DNA of 64,000 bases from QVMG01 sp032073245 (GCA_032073245.1 DAMANX010000014.1:1-64000); one strand, 5' to 3'; numbered from the stretch's first letter, positions 16,046 through 25,122 are shown. Numbers and translations are program-made. Notes: generated by a model from the letters alone, not told the origin.

Positions 16046-16891
16046 ATGAAAAAGAAAGTTGCCATTCAGGGAATAGCGGGTTCCTATCATGACATTGCCG
16101 CAAGGAATTATTTCAAAGAGGAAGATATTGAGATTTTGGGTTGCAACTCTTTTCGGGAAGTGATCGATACAATCCGTAAAGACCCTTCCACTACCGGAGT
16201 CATGGCTATTGAGAATACCATAGCGGGAAGTTTACTCCAAAATCACGAATTAATACGTCAGAGTGGGTTGAAGGTTGTCGGTGAATATAAGCTACGAATT
16301 TCTCATTCATTAGTTGCACTTCCCGGAACTTCCATCCATGAAATCGAAGAAGTTAACTCCCATCCTATCGCGCTCATGCAATGTACTGATTATCTTGATA
16401 CCCTGCCAAATGTAAAACTGGTCGAAAAAGAAGATACAGCAATGAGCGCCCGTTGGATATCCGAAAATAAGTTGAAAGGCCATGCCGCCGTTTGTGGTAA
16501 ATTAGCTGCAGAAATCTACAAAATGGAGATATTGGCGGAAGGTATTGAGACTAACAAACGTAATTTCACCCGTTTCCTCACAATCGCTGACTCATGGTTA
16601 GCAGAAGAAATGATCGAAAAAGATGAGATCAATAAATCTTCCCTTGTATTTGCTCTTCCTCACACTGCCGGCAGTCTTTCTAAAGTTCTTTCTATCCTTT
16701 CTTTTTACGATATGAATATGTCCAAAATACAGTCTTTGCCTATTGTTGGCCGCGAATGGGAATATCTATTTTATGTCGATCTGACCTTTGTGGATTTCAC
16801 ACGCTACAAACAAGCATTAGACGCGATCCGTCCATTAACTAAGAATTTTACAATATTAGGAGAATATGCAGAAGGTAAACAAAGTGTGTAA
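16046..16891 (+). CDS. pheA: prephenate dehydratase
   Basis: A 281-residue monofunctional prephenate dehydratase that makes phenylpyruvate from prephenate. The catalytic domain (about 1-185) shows GIAGSYHDIAARNYF, VMAIENTIAGSL and the NKRNFTRFLTI segment carrying the catalytic Thr-Arg-Phe. An ACT domain (about 200-275) follows and should bind phenylalanine, although the familiar ESRP motif reads QSLP here. It lacks the fused chorismate mutase domain of E. coli PheA, which is instead supplied by the fusion gene two places downstream. First structural gene after the attenuator; the next gene starts inside it. Confidence 0.93.
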   Translation: MKKKVAIQGIAGSYHDIAARNYFKEEDIEILGCNSFREVIDTIRKDPSTTGVMAIENTIAGSLLQNHELIRQSGLKVVGEYKLRISHSLVALPGTSIHEIEEVNSHPIALMQCTDYLDTLPNVKLVEKEDTAMSARWISENKLKGHAAVCGKLAAEIYKMEILAEGIETNKRNFTRFLTIADSWLAEEMIEKDEINKSSLVFALPHTAGSLSKVLSILSFYDMNMSKIQSLPIVGREWEYLFYVDLTFVDFTRYKQALDAIRPLTKNFTILGEYAEGKQSV

Positions 16892-18074
16892 AAACGGTAT
16901 TATACCGGCGACACGCGTAAGCAATGTACAAGAATACTACTTCTCAAAAAAATTAAAAGAAGTAACCGATATGAATGCCGAAGGCAAAAATGTAATTAAC
17001 CTGGGCGTTGGGAGTCCTGATCTTTCCCCTTCGGAACAGACTATTGAAACTCTTTGTTATCATGCCCGCAAAGCTGATACACATGGCTATCAACCTTATA
17101 CAGGGATACCGGAATTACGCCGTGGGTTTTCAGAATGGTATAACCGTTGGTATGGAGTTGAGCTGAATCCAGAAAATGAGATCCTACCTTTGATAGGTTC
17201 CAAGGAAGGTGTTCTTCATGTATCAATGGCTTTCCTTAATCCCGGCGACAGCGTATTAATTCCTAATCCGGGTTATCCGACATACAGTTCTGTCAGTAAA
17301 TTGGTAGGAGCGAACTTAATCACTTACGACCTGAAAGAAGAATCAGGATGGTTTCCTGATTTCGAAGCTATGGAACAAATGGATCTTTCCAATGTAAAAC
17401 TAATGTGGGTAAACTATCCCAATATGCCAACGGGAGCGAATGCAACCATGGAACTCTTCGAAAAATTAGTTACATTTGGACAAAAGCATAATATAGTGAT
17501 ATGTAATGACAATCCATATAGCTTTATTTTAAATGATAAACCTTTGAGTATTCTAAGCGTTCCAGGGGCACGTGAAGTATGTATAGAGATGAACTCTATG
17601 AGTAAATCTCATAATATGCCGGGGTGGCGCATTGGAATGTTGGCTACTAATGCCGAATTTATCAGTTGGATACTCAAAGTAAAAAGCAATATTGACTCAG
17701 GTCAATTCAAACCGATGCAACAAGCAGCCGTTTCGGCATTAAAGGCACCGGATAAATGGTATGAACAAATGAACCGGGTTTATAAGAATCGCCGAAATCT
17801 GGCCGGTCAAATCATGGAAGCGCTGGGTTGTAGCTATGATGAAAAACAGGTAGGGCTTTTCTTATGGGGCCGGATACCTGCCCATATTAAGAATTCCGAA
17901 ACACTTGCTAACAAAGTATTATATGAAGCCAACGTATTTATTACACCAGGATTTATTTTCGGAAGCCAGGGAGACCGTTATCTGCGTATCTCGCTCTGCT
18001 ACAAAGAAAAGGTTTTGGAAGAAGCACTTCAACGTATACAGGCAGTAATTGGCCTAAACAAACAAACTGCATAA
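16866..18074 (+). CDS. class I/II PLP aminotransferase (probable aromatic aminotransferase)
   Basis: A 402-residue fold-type I aminotransferase. The PLP lysine is Lys247 in SMSKSHNMPGWRIGM, and the GSKEGVLH, NPGYPTY, YPNMPTGA and NDNPY blocks are all present. It begins 26 nt inside pheA in another frame, implying translational coupling. Position between pheA and aroF-aroQ suggests it transaminates phenylpyruvate and 4-hydroxyphenylpyruvate, or prephenate, but LL-diaminopimelate or aspartate aminotransferase relatives look similar. The substrate is inferred from context only. Confidence 0.88.
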   Translation: MQKVNKVCKNGIIPATRVSNVQEYYFSKKLKEVTDMNAEGKNVINLGVGSPDLSPSEQTIETLCYHARKADTHGYQPYTGIPELRRGFSEWYNRWYGVELNPENEILPLIGSKEGVLHVSMAFLNPGDSVLIPNPGYPTYSSVSKLVGANLITYDLKEESGWFPDFEAMEQMDLSNVKLMWVNYPNMPTGANATMELFEKLVTFGQKHNIVICNDNPYSFILNDKPLSILSVPGAREVCIEMNSMSKSHNMPGWRIGMLATNAEFISWILKVKSNIDSGQFKPMQQAAVSALKAPDKWYEQMNRVYKNRRNLAGQIMEALGCSYDEKQVGLFLWGRIPAHIKNSETLANKVLYEANVFITPGFIFGSQGDRYLRISLCYKEKVLEEALQRIQAVIGLNKQTA

Positions 18075-18123
18075 TTTTTATAATTGATAATTAACAATTG
18101 ATAATTGATAAAATAATATACTT

Positions 18124-19188
18124 ATGGAATTAGAATCTATTCTTTTACCGGGCGTTGACTCTACCCGCCCAATCGTTATATCAGGCCCATGTAGTGCCGA
18201 AACAGAAGAACAAGTAATGGAAACTGCTCGTGGGCTAGCCTCACGGGGCATCAAAATATTCCGGAGTGGAATATGGAAGCCACGCACAAAACCAGGAGGT
18301 TTTGAAGGTGTAGGAACTATAGGTTTACCCTGGCTGAAAAGAGTAAAGGAAGAAACAGGTATGTACATTGCAACTGAAGTGGCAACAAAAGACCATGTAA
18401 AGGAAGCGTTAAATGCAGGTGTTGATATGGTTTGGATAGGTGCCCGTACTACTGTTAATCCTTTTGCCGTACAAGAAATTGCGGATGCTCTGAAAGGAGT
18501 TGATATCCCTGTGTTAATCAAGAATCCCGTTAATCCCGACCTTGAACTATGGATTGGTGCAATAGAACGGATTTATGGAGCAGGCCTCCGTCGTATAGGA
18601 GTAATTCATCGTGGATTCAGCTCTTACGACAAAAAAATGTATCGTAACCTTCCTTTATGGCATATTCCTATCGAGTTGCGTCGCCGCATGCCTAACCTAC
18701 CTATTTTCTGTGATCCAAGTCATATCGGAGGAAAACGGGAACTTATAGCGCCTCTTTCTCAACAAGCAATGGATTTGAGCTTTGACGGGCTTATTATTGA
18801 AAGCCATTGTAATCCTGAAGCTGCATGGAGTGATGCTTCACAACAAATAACTCCTGATGTACTGGATTATGTTCTCAACCTCCTGGTAATACGTGATGTG
18901 CAACAATCAACAGAGAATCTCAGTGAATTACGTCGTCAGATCGACCAGATCGATGAACAACTACTTGAAATTCTTTCTAAACGTATGCGTATATCTCGCG
19001 AGATTGGGATATACAAAAAAGAGCACAACATGCCTATTCTCCAATCTCCACGTTATACTGAAATATTAGAAAAACGTTCTGATATGGGTGAAGCAATGGA
19101 ACTGAACACCGATTTTGTAAAAGAGATATTGCAGGAAATCCACGAAGAGTCTGTCCGTCAACAGATGATAATTATGAATCAACGATGA
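18124..19188 (+). CDS. bifunctional DAHP synthase / chorismate mutase
   Basis: A 354-residue fusion. Residues about 1-260 form a 3-deoxy-D-arabino-heptulosonate 7-phosphate synthase of the AroA/AroG-II type (PIVISGPCSAETEEQ, FRSGIWKPRTKPGGFEG, FCDPSHIGGKRE, IIESHCNPEAAWSDA). Residues about 265-354 form a type II (AroQ) chorismate mutase (LRRQIDQIDEQLLEILSKRM, IYKKEHNMPI). It thus supplies the first committed step of the shikimate pathway and the branch-point rearrangement of chorismate to prephenate. The mutase domain could also act as the feedback sensor for the synthase, as known for related fusions. It ends with a 4-nt overlap with tyrA. Confidence 0.94.
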   Translation: MELESILLPGVDSTRPIVISGPCSAETEEQVMETARGLASRGIKIFRSGIWKPRTKPGGFEGVGTIGLPWLKRVKEETGMYIATEVATKDHVKEALNAGVDMVWIGARTTVNPFAVQEIADALKGVDIPVLIKNPVNPDLELWIGAIERIYGAGLRRIGVIHRGFSSYDKKMYRNLPLWHIPIELRRRMPNLPIFCDPSHIGGKRELIAPLSQQAMDLSFDGLIIESHCNPEAAWSDASQQITPDVLDYVLNLLVIRDVQQSTENLSELRRQIDQIDEQLLEILSKRMRISREIGIYKKEHNMPILQSPRYTEILEKRSDMGEAMELNTDFVKEILQEIHEESVRQQMIIMNQR

Positions 19189-19958
19189 AAATACTTATAC
19201 TTGGTGCTGGAAAGATGGGTTCTTTCTTCACCGACCTTCTAAGTTTTGACCATGAAGTTGCTGTCCTGGAAAATGATCCGAAACGATTACGTTTTATTTA
19301 CAATGCTCTTAGATTCCAGAAAGCTGAAGAGATTGCAGAGTTTGCTCCGGAATTGGTTATAAACTGTGTAACATTGAATTATACTATAGAAGCTTTCAAT
19401 GCTGTACTACCTTATCTGCCTCCTTATTGTATAATTGCAGATATTGCATCGGTAAAAACAAATCTGAAAGAATTCTATGAATCATGCGGATTCCCCTATG
19501 TTTCTACGCATCCAATGTTTGGCCCGACCTTTGCTAATTTAGGCAATCTGGCAAAAGAAAATACAATTATCATTTCGGAAGGCGACCATTTAGGACGGAT
19601 CTTCTTTAAGGATTTATATGCTGGCTTACATCTCAATATTTGTGAATATACTTTTGAAGAACATGATAAAGTAGTAGCTTATTCATTAGGAATTCCTTTT
19701 GCTTCTACAATTGTTTTTGCTGCGACCATGAAACATCAGGATGCACCGGGAACAACATTCAAACGGCATATGAAAATTGCGAGGGGACTTTTCTCTGAAG
19801 ATGATTATTTACTAACTGAGATTCTTTTCAATCCCCGCACTCCGAATCAAATCAATCGTATACAGGAAGAATTGACAACCCTTCAACATATTATTGAAAA
19901 GAAGGATAGTAAGGCAATGAAAGAATATCTGAAGAGAATTCGGAAGAACATTGAATAG
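19185..19958 (+). CDS. tyrA: prephenate dehydrogenase
   Basis: A 257-residue monofunctional prephenate dehydrogenase forming 4-hydroxyphenylpyruvate, the tyrosine branch. The nucleotide-binding glycine motif is at the very N-terminus (ILGAGKMGSFF), with VINCVTLNYTIEAF and the STHPMFGPTF block following. It is short for the family and has no C-terminal ACT domain, so tyrosine feedback is not apparent in this enzyme. It overlaps the preceding gene by 4 nt and is the last gene of the operon. Confidence 0.9.
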   Translation: MKILILGAGKMGSFFTDLLSFDHEVAVLENDPKRLRFIYNALRFQKAEEIAEFAPELVINCVTLNYTIEAFNAVLPYLPPYCIIADIASVKTNLKEFYESCGFPYVSTHPMFGPTFANLGNLAKENTIIISEGDHLGRIFFKDLYAGLHLNICEYTFEEHDKVVAYSLGIPFASTIVFAATMKHQDAPGTTFKRHMKIARGLFSEDDYLLTEILFNPRTPNQINRIQEELTTLQHIIEKKDSKAMKEYLKRIRKNIE

Positions 19959-20044
19959 TGGTGAGCGATGAACGATGAGTGATGAGCGATAAATAAGAAA
20001 AATGACAATCATTACTCATCGCTCATAACTCATCACTCACCACT
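19957..20044. repeat. inverted repeat at the end of the tyrA operon
   Basis: Two arms of about 33 nt built from GATGAGTGATGAGCGAT-like words face each other across an AT-rich centre, beginning at the tyrA stop codon and ending at the stop of the convergent gene. It probably folds into one long imperfect hairpin and may terminate both transcripts, although no strong T-run follows. Low-complexity GATGAGTGA repeats of this type are common between convergent genes in this group. Confidence 0.55.
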
Positions 20045-20351
20045 ATAAGTAAGCATTTTCCACCACAAACGGCATATCTTCATTTTCTACAATGATCAGA
20101 TTCCTATGTAATTGATTTCCGGAATTAATAGGATAGATAAGGAATGGTTCTTTTATTTCTTCAATCACATCCGATATACCATCGCCAGAAGTAATATAAG
20201 CTTCAAGATCAAATATTCTTCTAAACTTTAACGGACTTCCATCTGCATCCATCAACACACATGTAATACTTTCAGGGAAATTTTCCTTCTGGAAACCCGT
20301 AACAGGATTAGCAATTTTCCGGGTAATAATCAACAAATAATAATCTCTCAT
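20043..20351 (-). CDS. hypothetical protein, 102 residues
   Basis: A 102-residue soluble protein with no signal peptide or membrane segment. It starts MRDYYLLIITRKIANPVTGFQ, is rich in acidic residues and has a mixed alpha/beta look (ESITCVLMDADGSPLKFRRIFDLEAYI, EPFLIYPINSG). I do not recognise a family. It is convergent with tyrA, sharing the palindromic spacer, and lies 110 nt downstream of the DUF4377-like gene on the same strand. Codon use and composition look like those of neighbours, so it is probably real. Confidence 0.55.
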   Translation of the reverse strand: MRDYYLLIITRKIANPVTGFQKENFPESITCVLMDADGSPLKFRRIFDLEAYITSGDGISDVIEEIKEPFLIYPINSGNQLHRNLIIVENEDMPFVVENAYL

Positions 20352-20461
20352 AGCTTTTGTTTTTGGTAATATAATACAATCTCCGGAAAGTTTTCTTGGT
20401 CTAACCGGTCATTATATAACAAAGTCTAAAAGAGGTTTGTTCCGATAAAAACAAAAAGATT

Positions 20462-21100
20462 CTAAACTAAATCCATCACATCAGTTTCGAGCATATAAAC
20501 ACCCTTTGCATGTCCAGGATGTGCATTCTTTGCTTTAAATACATATTCTCTGCCAATTACAGGCATTACTCCGGGAGATTCTGATAATTCAGCATGAATA
20601 GTATCACCTGGCTCAAATAGATTTGTAGCTGTATGCGATACCTGAATCTGTACTATTGTAACAGGAAATTGTCCTTCTGCAGCGCCTCGTCCAACGGTTT
20701 CTTGTTCAATAGATAAAACTCTTCCACCCCACTCATACCTTTCGTTCTGTGACACAGTAGAGATAGGTAAGTTTTCGGAGGTCTTTGCCGTTTTAGAAAT
20801 TTGTTTGACCAAGACATAACGGATAGAAGATGCATCAGCCGGAGGATTCTCTATTTTTTTCTCCTCAACTTCCAATACATATTCATTACCATCCTCATAG
20901 TTAAAACCTTCAATCTGGCTATAGAAGTATTCCCAGTCTGATGCATTTCCTTTTTTTACTAACATACACTTTTGTCTTCCAACACCACTACAATCTACAG
21001 TTTGGGAAGCAATTGTATATTTCACTACATCTTTTTTCTCTGTACAGGAGAGCATCATAAACAACGCTCCTATTAAAACATACATACTTTTTTTCATCAT
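20462..21100 (-). CDS. lipoprotein with DUF4377-like domain
   Basis: A 212-residue lipoprotein (MKKSMYVLIGALFMMLSC; the start may be either of two adjacent ATG codons). The segment KYTIASQTVDCSGVGRQKCMLVKKG, followed by EYFYSQIEGFNYEDGNEYVLEVEE and NPPADASSIRYVLVKQISK, matches the DUF4377 pattern as I know it: two conserved cysteines and a Tyr/Phe-rich strand region. A second C-terminal domain of about 80 residues (VQIQVSHTATNLFEPGDTIHAEL) follows. DUF4377 domains occur with META/HslJ-type stress lipoproteins. Function is unknown. It lies 120 nt downstream of the TonB receptor gene. Confidence 0.75.
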   Translation of the reverse strand: MMKKSMYVLIGALFMMLSCTEKKDVVKYTIASQTVDCSGVGRQKCMLVKKGNASDWEYFYSQIEGFNYEDGNEYVLEVEEKKIENPPADASSIRYVLVKQISKTAKTSENLPISTVSQNERYEWGGRVLSIEQETVGRGAAEGQFPVTIVQIQVSHTATNLFEPGDTIHAELSESPGVMPVIGREYVFKAKNAHPGHAKGVYMLETDVMDLV

Positions 21101-21221
21101 TGTCCTTTTTTTAATATGCTATTATAACAACAATGAGAATAAAATAATGTTGCAGCCTATCTTATCTTCACAGACAGGATAGGCTTAATTTTAGTCTAAT
21201 CAAATTATGTTATTATTATAA

Positions 21222-23474
21222 TTATAAGGAAATTCCCGATTCTTTACTTCTGATCACATTATCTACTCCTATTTTCCTCTTTATATTTTTACGGAATGTA
21301 TACCTGAATAAAATCCAAGGATAATAAGTTTTACTTTCACGATTATAAGAATTATAATGCTCGCCGTAAGTATAGGTTTCTGTACGTGATTTGCCGATAG
21401 CATTGGATAGTGCAACTGCAACATACATATTATTTGTAAATTTATAGATGATCTGTAAATGTGTGTAAGGAGTGGCCTGTTTTATTCGAGACACGGCTGT
21501 ATATGAATTATTTATATGCTCAAAATCTCCCACAAACGACCACTTTTTATAATTTAACATAAGTCCGCCACCCCATGTTAAATTCTTCTTTGCTGGTAAG
21601 CTCGTAAAATAATCCACATTATGATATGAAGAAGCATACACCCTACCATATTTAAATCGATAGTTCGCTGATGCACCGGCTGATAATCTTTTAAATTTCC
21701 CCAAATTCTGATATGTACTGATATAAATATCATCTTTGCTATATCCATAAGGTTCAATTCTATCCGTATAAATATTATAGGAGATAGAAGGAGTCAGATA
21801 AAATCCTGATTTATTAAATGTATACGACCCGCTTAACTCATGATTTTGAGTTGGGAGTAGTTCAGGATTTCCTTTTATAACTACCAGTGAGTCTACTGAA
21901 GTATTATAAGGATTTAGTTGTCCAACAGGAGGAGCCTGATTTGTTAATGTATATCCAAACCGAAAAGAATTATTGCTATTTATTTCATAAGTTCCACTTA
22001 TTGAAACTCTTGGCTTTACATAGTTATTTGATGACTCTCCTGCCTTTGTCAAAATACCTTCAAATCCAATAGATACAAGATAATATAGTTTCTTTATTTT
22101 ACTACTGAAGTCAGTATAAAGATATTGATTCCATTTTTTATGATGAAAGATTGGATTATTCTCACTGATTTTATCAATTTCATCATTCAAATAACTTGTA
22201 GAACTACCAAAATTTAAACTATGAACATCCCAGTCCCATGAATAATTGATATCAAGGCTTCCCGACCAACGATCGCTTTGATATTTATAGAAGTTATCAT
22301 ACTTCCAATCATTATAAGATTCAACAAGTTCATTTCTGTTTTTATCGCCATTTCTATTGTATGCAAAGGTTGTTTCCAGAATTTTCTTAGGTGCAAAAAT
22401 ATGTCTGTGGTAAAGACTTCCTGTAAAAATATAAGAATCATTTTTACCTTTTGAATTGTAAGTAAAAGGACTAGTTATTTCGGACGTATATTCTCCATTT
22501 CCCCAGGTTTTATCTTTCTTGTCATCTCCTGTTCCATACAAATGGGCAATTAAAAAATCGTTTTCACCCGGACGCCATTTCAACAATAATTCACTGATAT
22601 AGTTGTTTCCGTCTTTTCTGTTTTTTTTGGATGCCTCTTTATAATAACTCTCCCCCTTTTGCCATTCATTTGTCTTATTTTCATCATGATATGTATAATG
22701 ATACGCACCTCTTCCATATAATGAAAATTTTGGATTCCCAACTTCAAAATAAACAACACCGAAGCCATTTCTCAGTGGAACATCATGTCGGGTAGCCGTT
22801 TCGAAAAAGAGGTAAGGAGCAGCCTTGCGTTTTAATTTTATATTAACAATATTTTTCACGCCTTGTTTCAAGTATCTTGCGCTTACTATATCCATCACCT
22901 CAACGGATTCAATTTCTGTGGGATCTATAGGTGTAACACCCGAATTTATTGAAATACCATCAATCAATATTAGAGGGGCTGACCCATCTTCCATCTTAAT
23001 GGTCTGTGTACCATCATTAGAAATCAGTTTAGGTATTTCTTGTAAAGCCAGATAAGCGTTTCCTCTACTCTTGGCCTCCTGGGAAAGATAAAAGATTTCA
23101 CCTGTAGCAGTACGTTTTACATGATTACTTAAATCTGCTGTAATAACAATTTCATCTAAGTTAACTTCTGCATTAAACAACGTAAAATTATTAACCAGAT
23201 CTTTTTTTATAGAAAGAATTTGTTGCAATGAAGCATAACCGAATGCCCTAATATCTAAGTTAAAATCTCCTGTAGGTAGATTTTTGAAACTAAACTCACC
23301 TTTTGCATTTGTATATCCAGCAGCAAAGATGGAATCATTGGCAGATAATACAAGCTGAGCCATATCCAATGGTTCTTTATCTGAATTGAGTATCTTCCCG
23401 GAGAAGGTATTCTGAGCATACGTTACAGCCCCATAAAAAATCAATAATTGTAAGATTACAATGTATTTTCTCAT
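21222..23474 (-). CDS. TonB-dependent receptor with carboxypeptidase-like domain
   Basis: A 750-residue outer-membrane receptor when started at 23474 (MRKYIVILQLLIFYGAVTYA signal). An in-frame ATG at 23495 adds seven residues. After the signal comes a CarboxypepD_reg-like domain (FSGKILNSDKEPLDMAQLVL, about 25-105), then a degenerate plug (DEIVITADLSNHVKRTATGEIFYLS, about 110-215) and a long beta-barrel with YxxxxRDxxF-like aromatic strands. No SusD partner is next to it, so glycan import is unlikely; peptide, siderophore or protein-associated roles are possible. It belongs to a cluster with a DUF5024-like protein, an anti-sigma-like protein and an ECF sigma factor upstream. Confidence 0.82.
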   Translation of the reverse strand: MRKYIVILQLLIFYGAVTYAQNTFSGKILNSDKEPLDMAQLVLSANDSIFAAGYTNAKGEFSFKNLPTGDFNLDIRAFGYASLQQILSIKKDLVNNFTLFNAEVNLDEIVITADLSNHVKRTATGEIFYLSQEAKSRGNAYLALQEIPKLISNDGTQTIKMEDGSAPLILIDGISINSGVTPIDPTEIESVEVMDIVSARYLKQGVKNIVNIKLKRKAAPYLFFETATRHDVPLRNGFGVVYFEVGNPKFSLYGRGAYHYTYHDENKTNEWQKGESYYKEASKKNRKDGNNYISELLLKWRPGENDFLIAHLYGTGDDKKDKTWGNGEYTSEITSPFTYNSKGKNDSYIFTGSLYHRHIFAPKKILETTFAYNRNGDKNRNELVESYNDWKYDNFYKYQSDRWSGSLDINYSWDWDVHSLNFGSSTSYLNDEIDKISENNPIFHHKKWNQYLYTDFSSKIKKLYYLVSIGFEGILTKAGESSNNYVKPRVSISGTYEINSNNSFRFGYTLTNQAPPVGQLNPYNTSVDSLVVIKGNPELLPTQNHELSGSYTFNKSGFYLTPSISYNIYTDRIEPYGYSKDDIYISTYQNLGKFKRLSAGASANYRFKYGRVYASSYHNVDYFTSLPAKKNLTWGGGLMLNYKKWSFVGDFEHINNSYTAVSRIKQATPYTHLQIIYKFTNNMYVAVALSNAIGKSRTETYTYGEHYNSYNRESKTYYPWILFRYTFRKNIKRKIGVDNVIRSKESGISL

Positions 23475-23516
23475 AATAGATAATATATTAATCATTGGAT
23501 ACCTATTAAAGAACTA

Positions 23517-23909
23517 TTAATTAGGCTCTTCAATTACTGAAATCGAAGTTATTTTACCATCTTTTGTTATAGAAAAAGAGTAAGAAACACCATTAAATTT
23601 GTAATAAGAAGGATAAACTTTTGAGCCTATTTTCTCATCAACAACCCGAAATGCTTGCTCTTCATCTTTTTTAAAAGCCTCAATAAATTCATTTGTTAAG
23701 GATGGATTATCACGGATCGTTATAGTCTTTATTATCCTAATTATCTTCTTTGTCTGTGGATCTTTATTCTTTAAGATATTCATATTGACAGAATCAATCG
23801 TTTCACACTTCTTCACTAAGGCATTCAAATTGCTTTGAGCCATAACATCAATTGAAAAATTTCCTAGTAACAATACTAATGCTACAATAAATACATGTTT
23901 TGTTTTCAT
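23517..23909 (-). CDS. small exported protein, DUF5024-like
   Basis: A 130-residue protein with a signal peptide (MKTKHVFIVALVLLLGNF..., cleavage after MAQ). The mature part is charged and helical (NLNALVKKCETIDSVNMNILKNKDPQTKK) and ends in short strands (YKFNGVSYSFSITKDGKITSISVIEE). The style resembles DUF5024 proteins found beside ECF sigma and TonB-receptor genes, assigned from memory at moderate confidence. The gap to the receptor gene is 42 nt, suggesting cotranscription. Possibly a periplasmic accessory of the receptor or of sigma-factor signalling. Confidence 0.6.
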   Translation of the reverse strand: MKTKHVFIVALVLLLGNFSIDVMAQSNLNALVKKCETIDSVNMNILKNKDPQTKKIIRIIKTITIRDNPSLTNEFIEAFKKDEEQAFRVVDEKIGSKVYPSYYKFNGVSYSFSITKDGKITSISVIEEPN

Positions 23910-24040
23910 ACGTCATTATTTTATTTTTTATATTTTGGTCGTATGGAATTAACTCGCCTACGCTCGTTGAACGCTGTTTCGCACTAATGTCATCGTCTTT
24001 AGCTAAACAGTTTTAATGGCTCGTTTCATACTATTGATTA

Positions 24041-24625
24041 TTAATTACATTCGATATCTAATATTTTCTTGACTTCATCGCGTACTCTTCCATCCGGGAA
24101 ACTGTTGATTATCTCGCAATATTGGGTATTTATATCTTGTTGTATCTGAATAGCTATATCATTTGATTCAAGTGAAGTTTGCAAAAGACGCTCCGCCCGT
24201 TCTTTATGAAGCATAGCAATCTGATAAGTAGCTTCAAGTTCCTCCTGTATCAATTCTAAATCCGTTATCCGCTCTCCATTTCGTATAATATAGCTTCCTT
24301 CAAAAGGATTAAACTCTTCCGTTTTATCCAGAAATAACGGGCGTACAGAAAGAAGTAAAAGAATCATTGCTGCAATACCGAATCCTGTAATCCACCATTT
24401 TCTAGCGGCTGGAATACGCTTAACAGATACCCGCATATCCGATTGGTCTAATTCTTCTGCTAAGCCTGATTCGAAATAACCGAAAACCGGTTTATAAGAA
24501 CACAAATGTTCCGGTATATCTTTCCCTCCAAAGAAATCATATAATTCCTTTTCTTCTATATTGGTAGTTCGTCCTTCAAAGAAGCGTTCCAATAAGTCTT
24601 CGATATGTTTATATTCCTGTTTCAT
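24041..24625 (-). CDS. probable anti-sigma factor, single-pass membrane protein
   Basis: A 194-residue protein with an N-terminal cytoplasmic helical part (YKHIEDLLERFFEGRTTNIEEKELYDFF), one membrane segment at about 73-91 (WWITGFGIAAMILLLLSV) and a periplasmic tail rich in Glu/Leu helices. Its start codon overlaps the stop of the upstream ECF sigma gene (TAATG), the classical arrangement of sigma/anti-sigma pairs. The N-terminal FFEGRTT-x-EEEKEL pattern recalls the anti-sigma N-terminus in FecR-like proteins, but no FecR domain follows. Partner role is inferred from position and topology. Confidence 0.7.
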   Translation of the reverse strand: MKQEYKHIEDLLERFFEGRTTNIEEKELYDFFGGKDIPEHLCSYKPVFGYFESGLAEELDQSDMRVSVKRIPAARKWWITGFGIAAMILLLLSVRPLFLDKTEEFNPFEGSYIIRNGERITDLELIQEELEATYQIAMLHKERAERLLQTSLESNDIAIQIQQDINTQYCEIINSFPDGRVRDEVKKILDIECN

Positions 24626-25122
24626 TATGATTGCATTTTAAAGAAAATTTCTTTCACTCGTCGTCTGGCGCGGGAAAGGTTCATACGTACAGCATCAGGG
24701 TTACTACCGGTTAGTTCTGCTATTTCTTCCACCTCATACCCATCAATATGTTTCATCCGAAGGATGGTTTGTTGTAAATCGGGTAGACTGTCAATAATCC
24801 GCATCACATGCTCCACATTATCTTTCTGTTCTAAATGATAGTGCGGTGTTTGTATTTCACTAACTAAAGTGTTTTCTTGCACATCTTCCCGAATGCGTTG
24901 AGTTACCTTTAAGCGATTCAAACAAAGATGCTTTGTAATTGTCATTGAAAGAGCCGCTATATTATCATACCGGTTCAAATCATCCCGCATATACCATAGT
25001 TTCAGAAACACTTCCTGAATGACATCCTCACTGTCATCCATGTTTTCCAATATCCGTCCCGCATAAAATAGCAGTTCTTCGCGCAATGGTAATACTTCCT
25101 GTTTAAACTGTTTCTGATCCAT
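24625..25122 (-). CDS. ECF-type RNA polymerase sigma factor (FecI-like)
   Basis: A 165-residue ECF sigma factor. Region 2 is LLFYAGRILENMDDSEDVIQEVFLKLWYMRDDLNRYDNIAAL; region 4 is LPDLQQTILRMKHIDGYEVEEIAELTGSNPDAVRMNLSRARRRVKEIF. It is directly coupled to the presumed membrane anti-sigma gene by a 1-nt stop/start overlap. The downstream receptor and small exported protein are the obvious candidates for its regulon. It lies downstream of the export operon's terminator and so is transcribed separately. Confidence 0.9.
   Translation of the reverse strand: MDQKQFKQEVLPLREELLFYAGRILENMDDSEDVIQEVFLKLWYMRDDLNRYDNIAALSMTITKHLCLNRLKVTQRIREDVQENTLVSEIQTPHYHLEQKDNVEHVMRIIDSLPDLQQTILRMKHIDGYEVEEIAELTGSNPDAVRMNLSRARRRVKEIFFKMQS

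Noticed and set aside
18075..18123. AATTGATAATT repeats before the DAHP synthase gene as an internal promoter or operator
   Set aside because: Low-complexity AT repeats; no TAnnTTTG box is seen and the gap is only 49 nt inside a clear operon.
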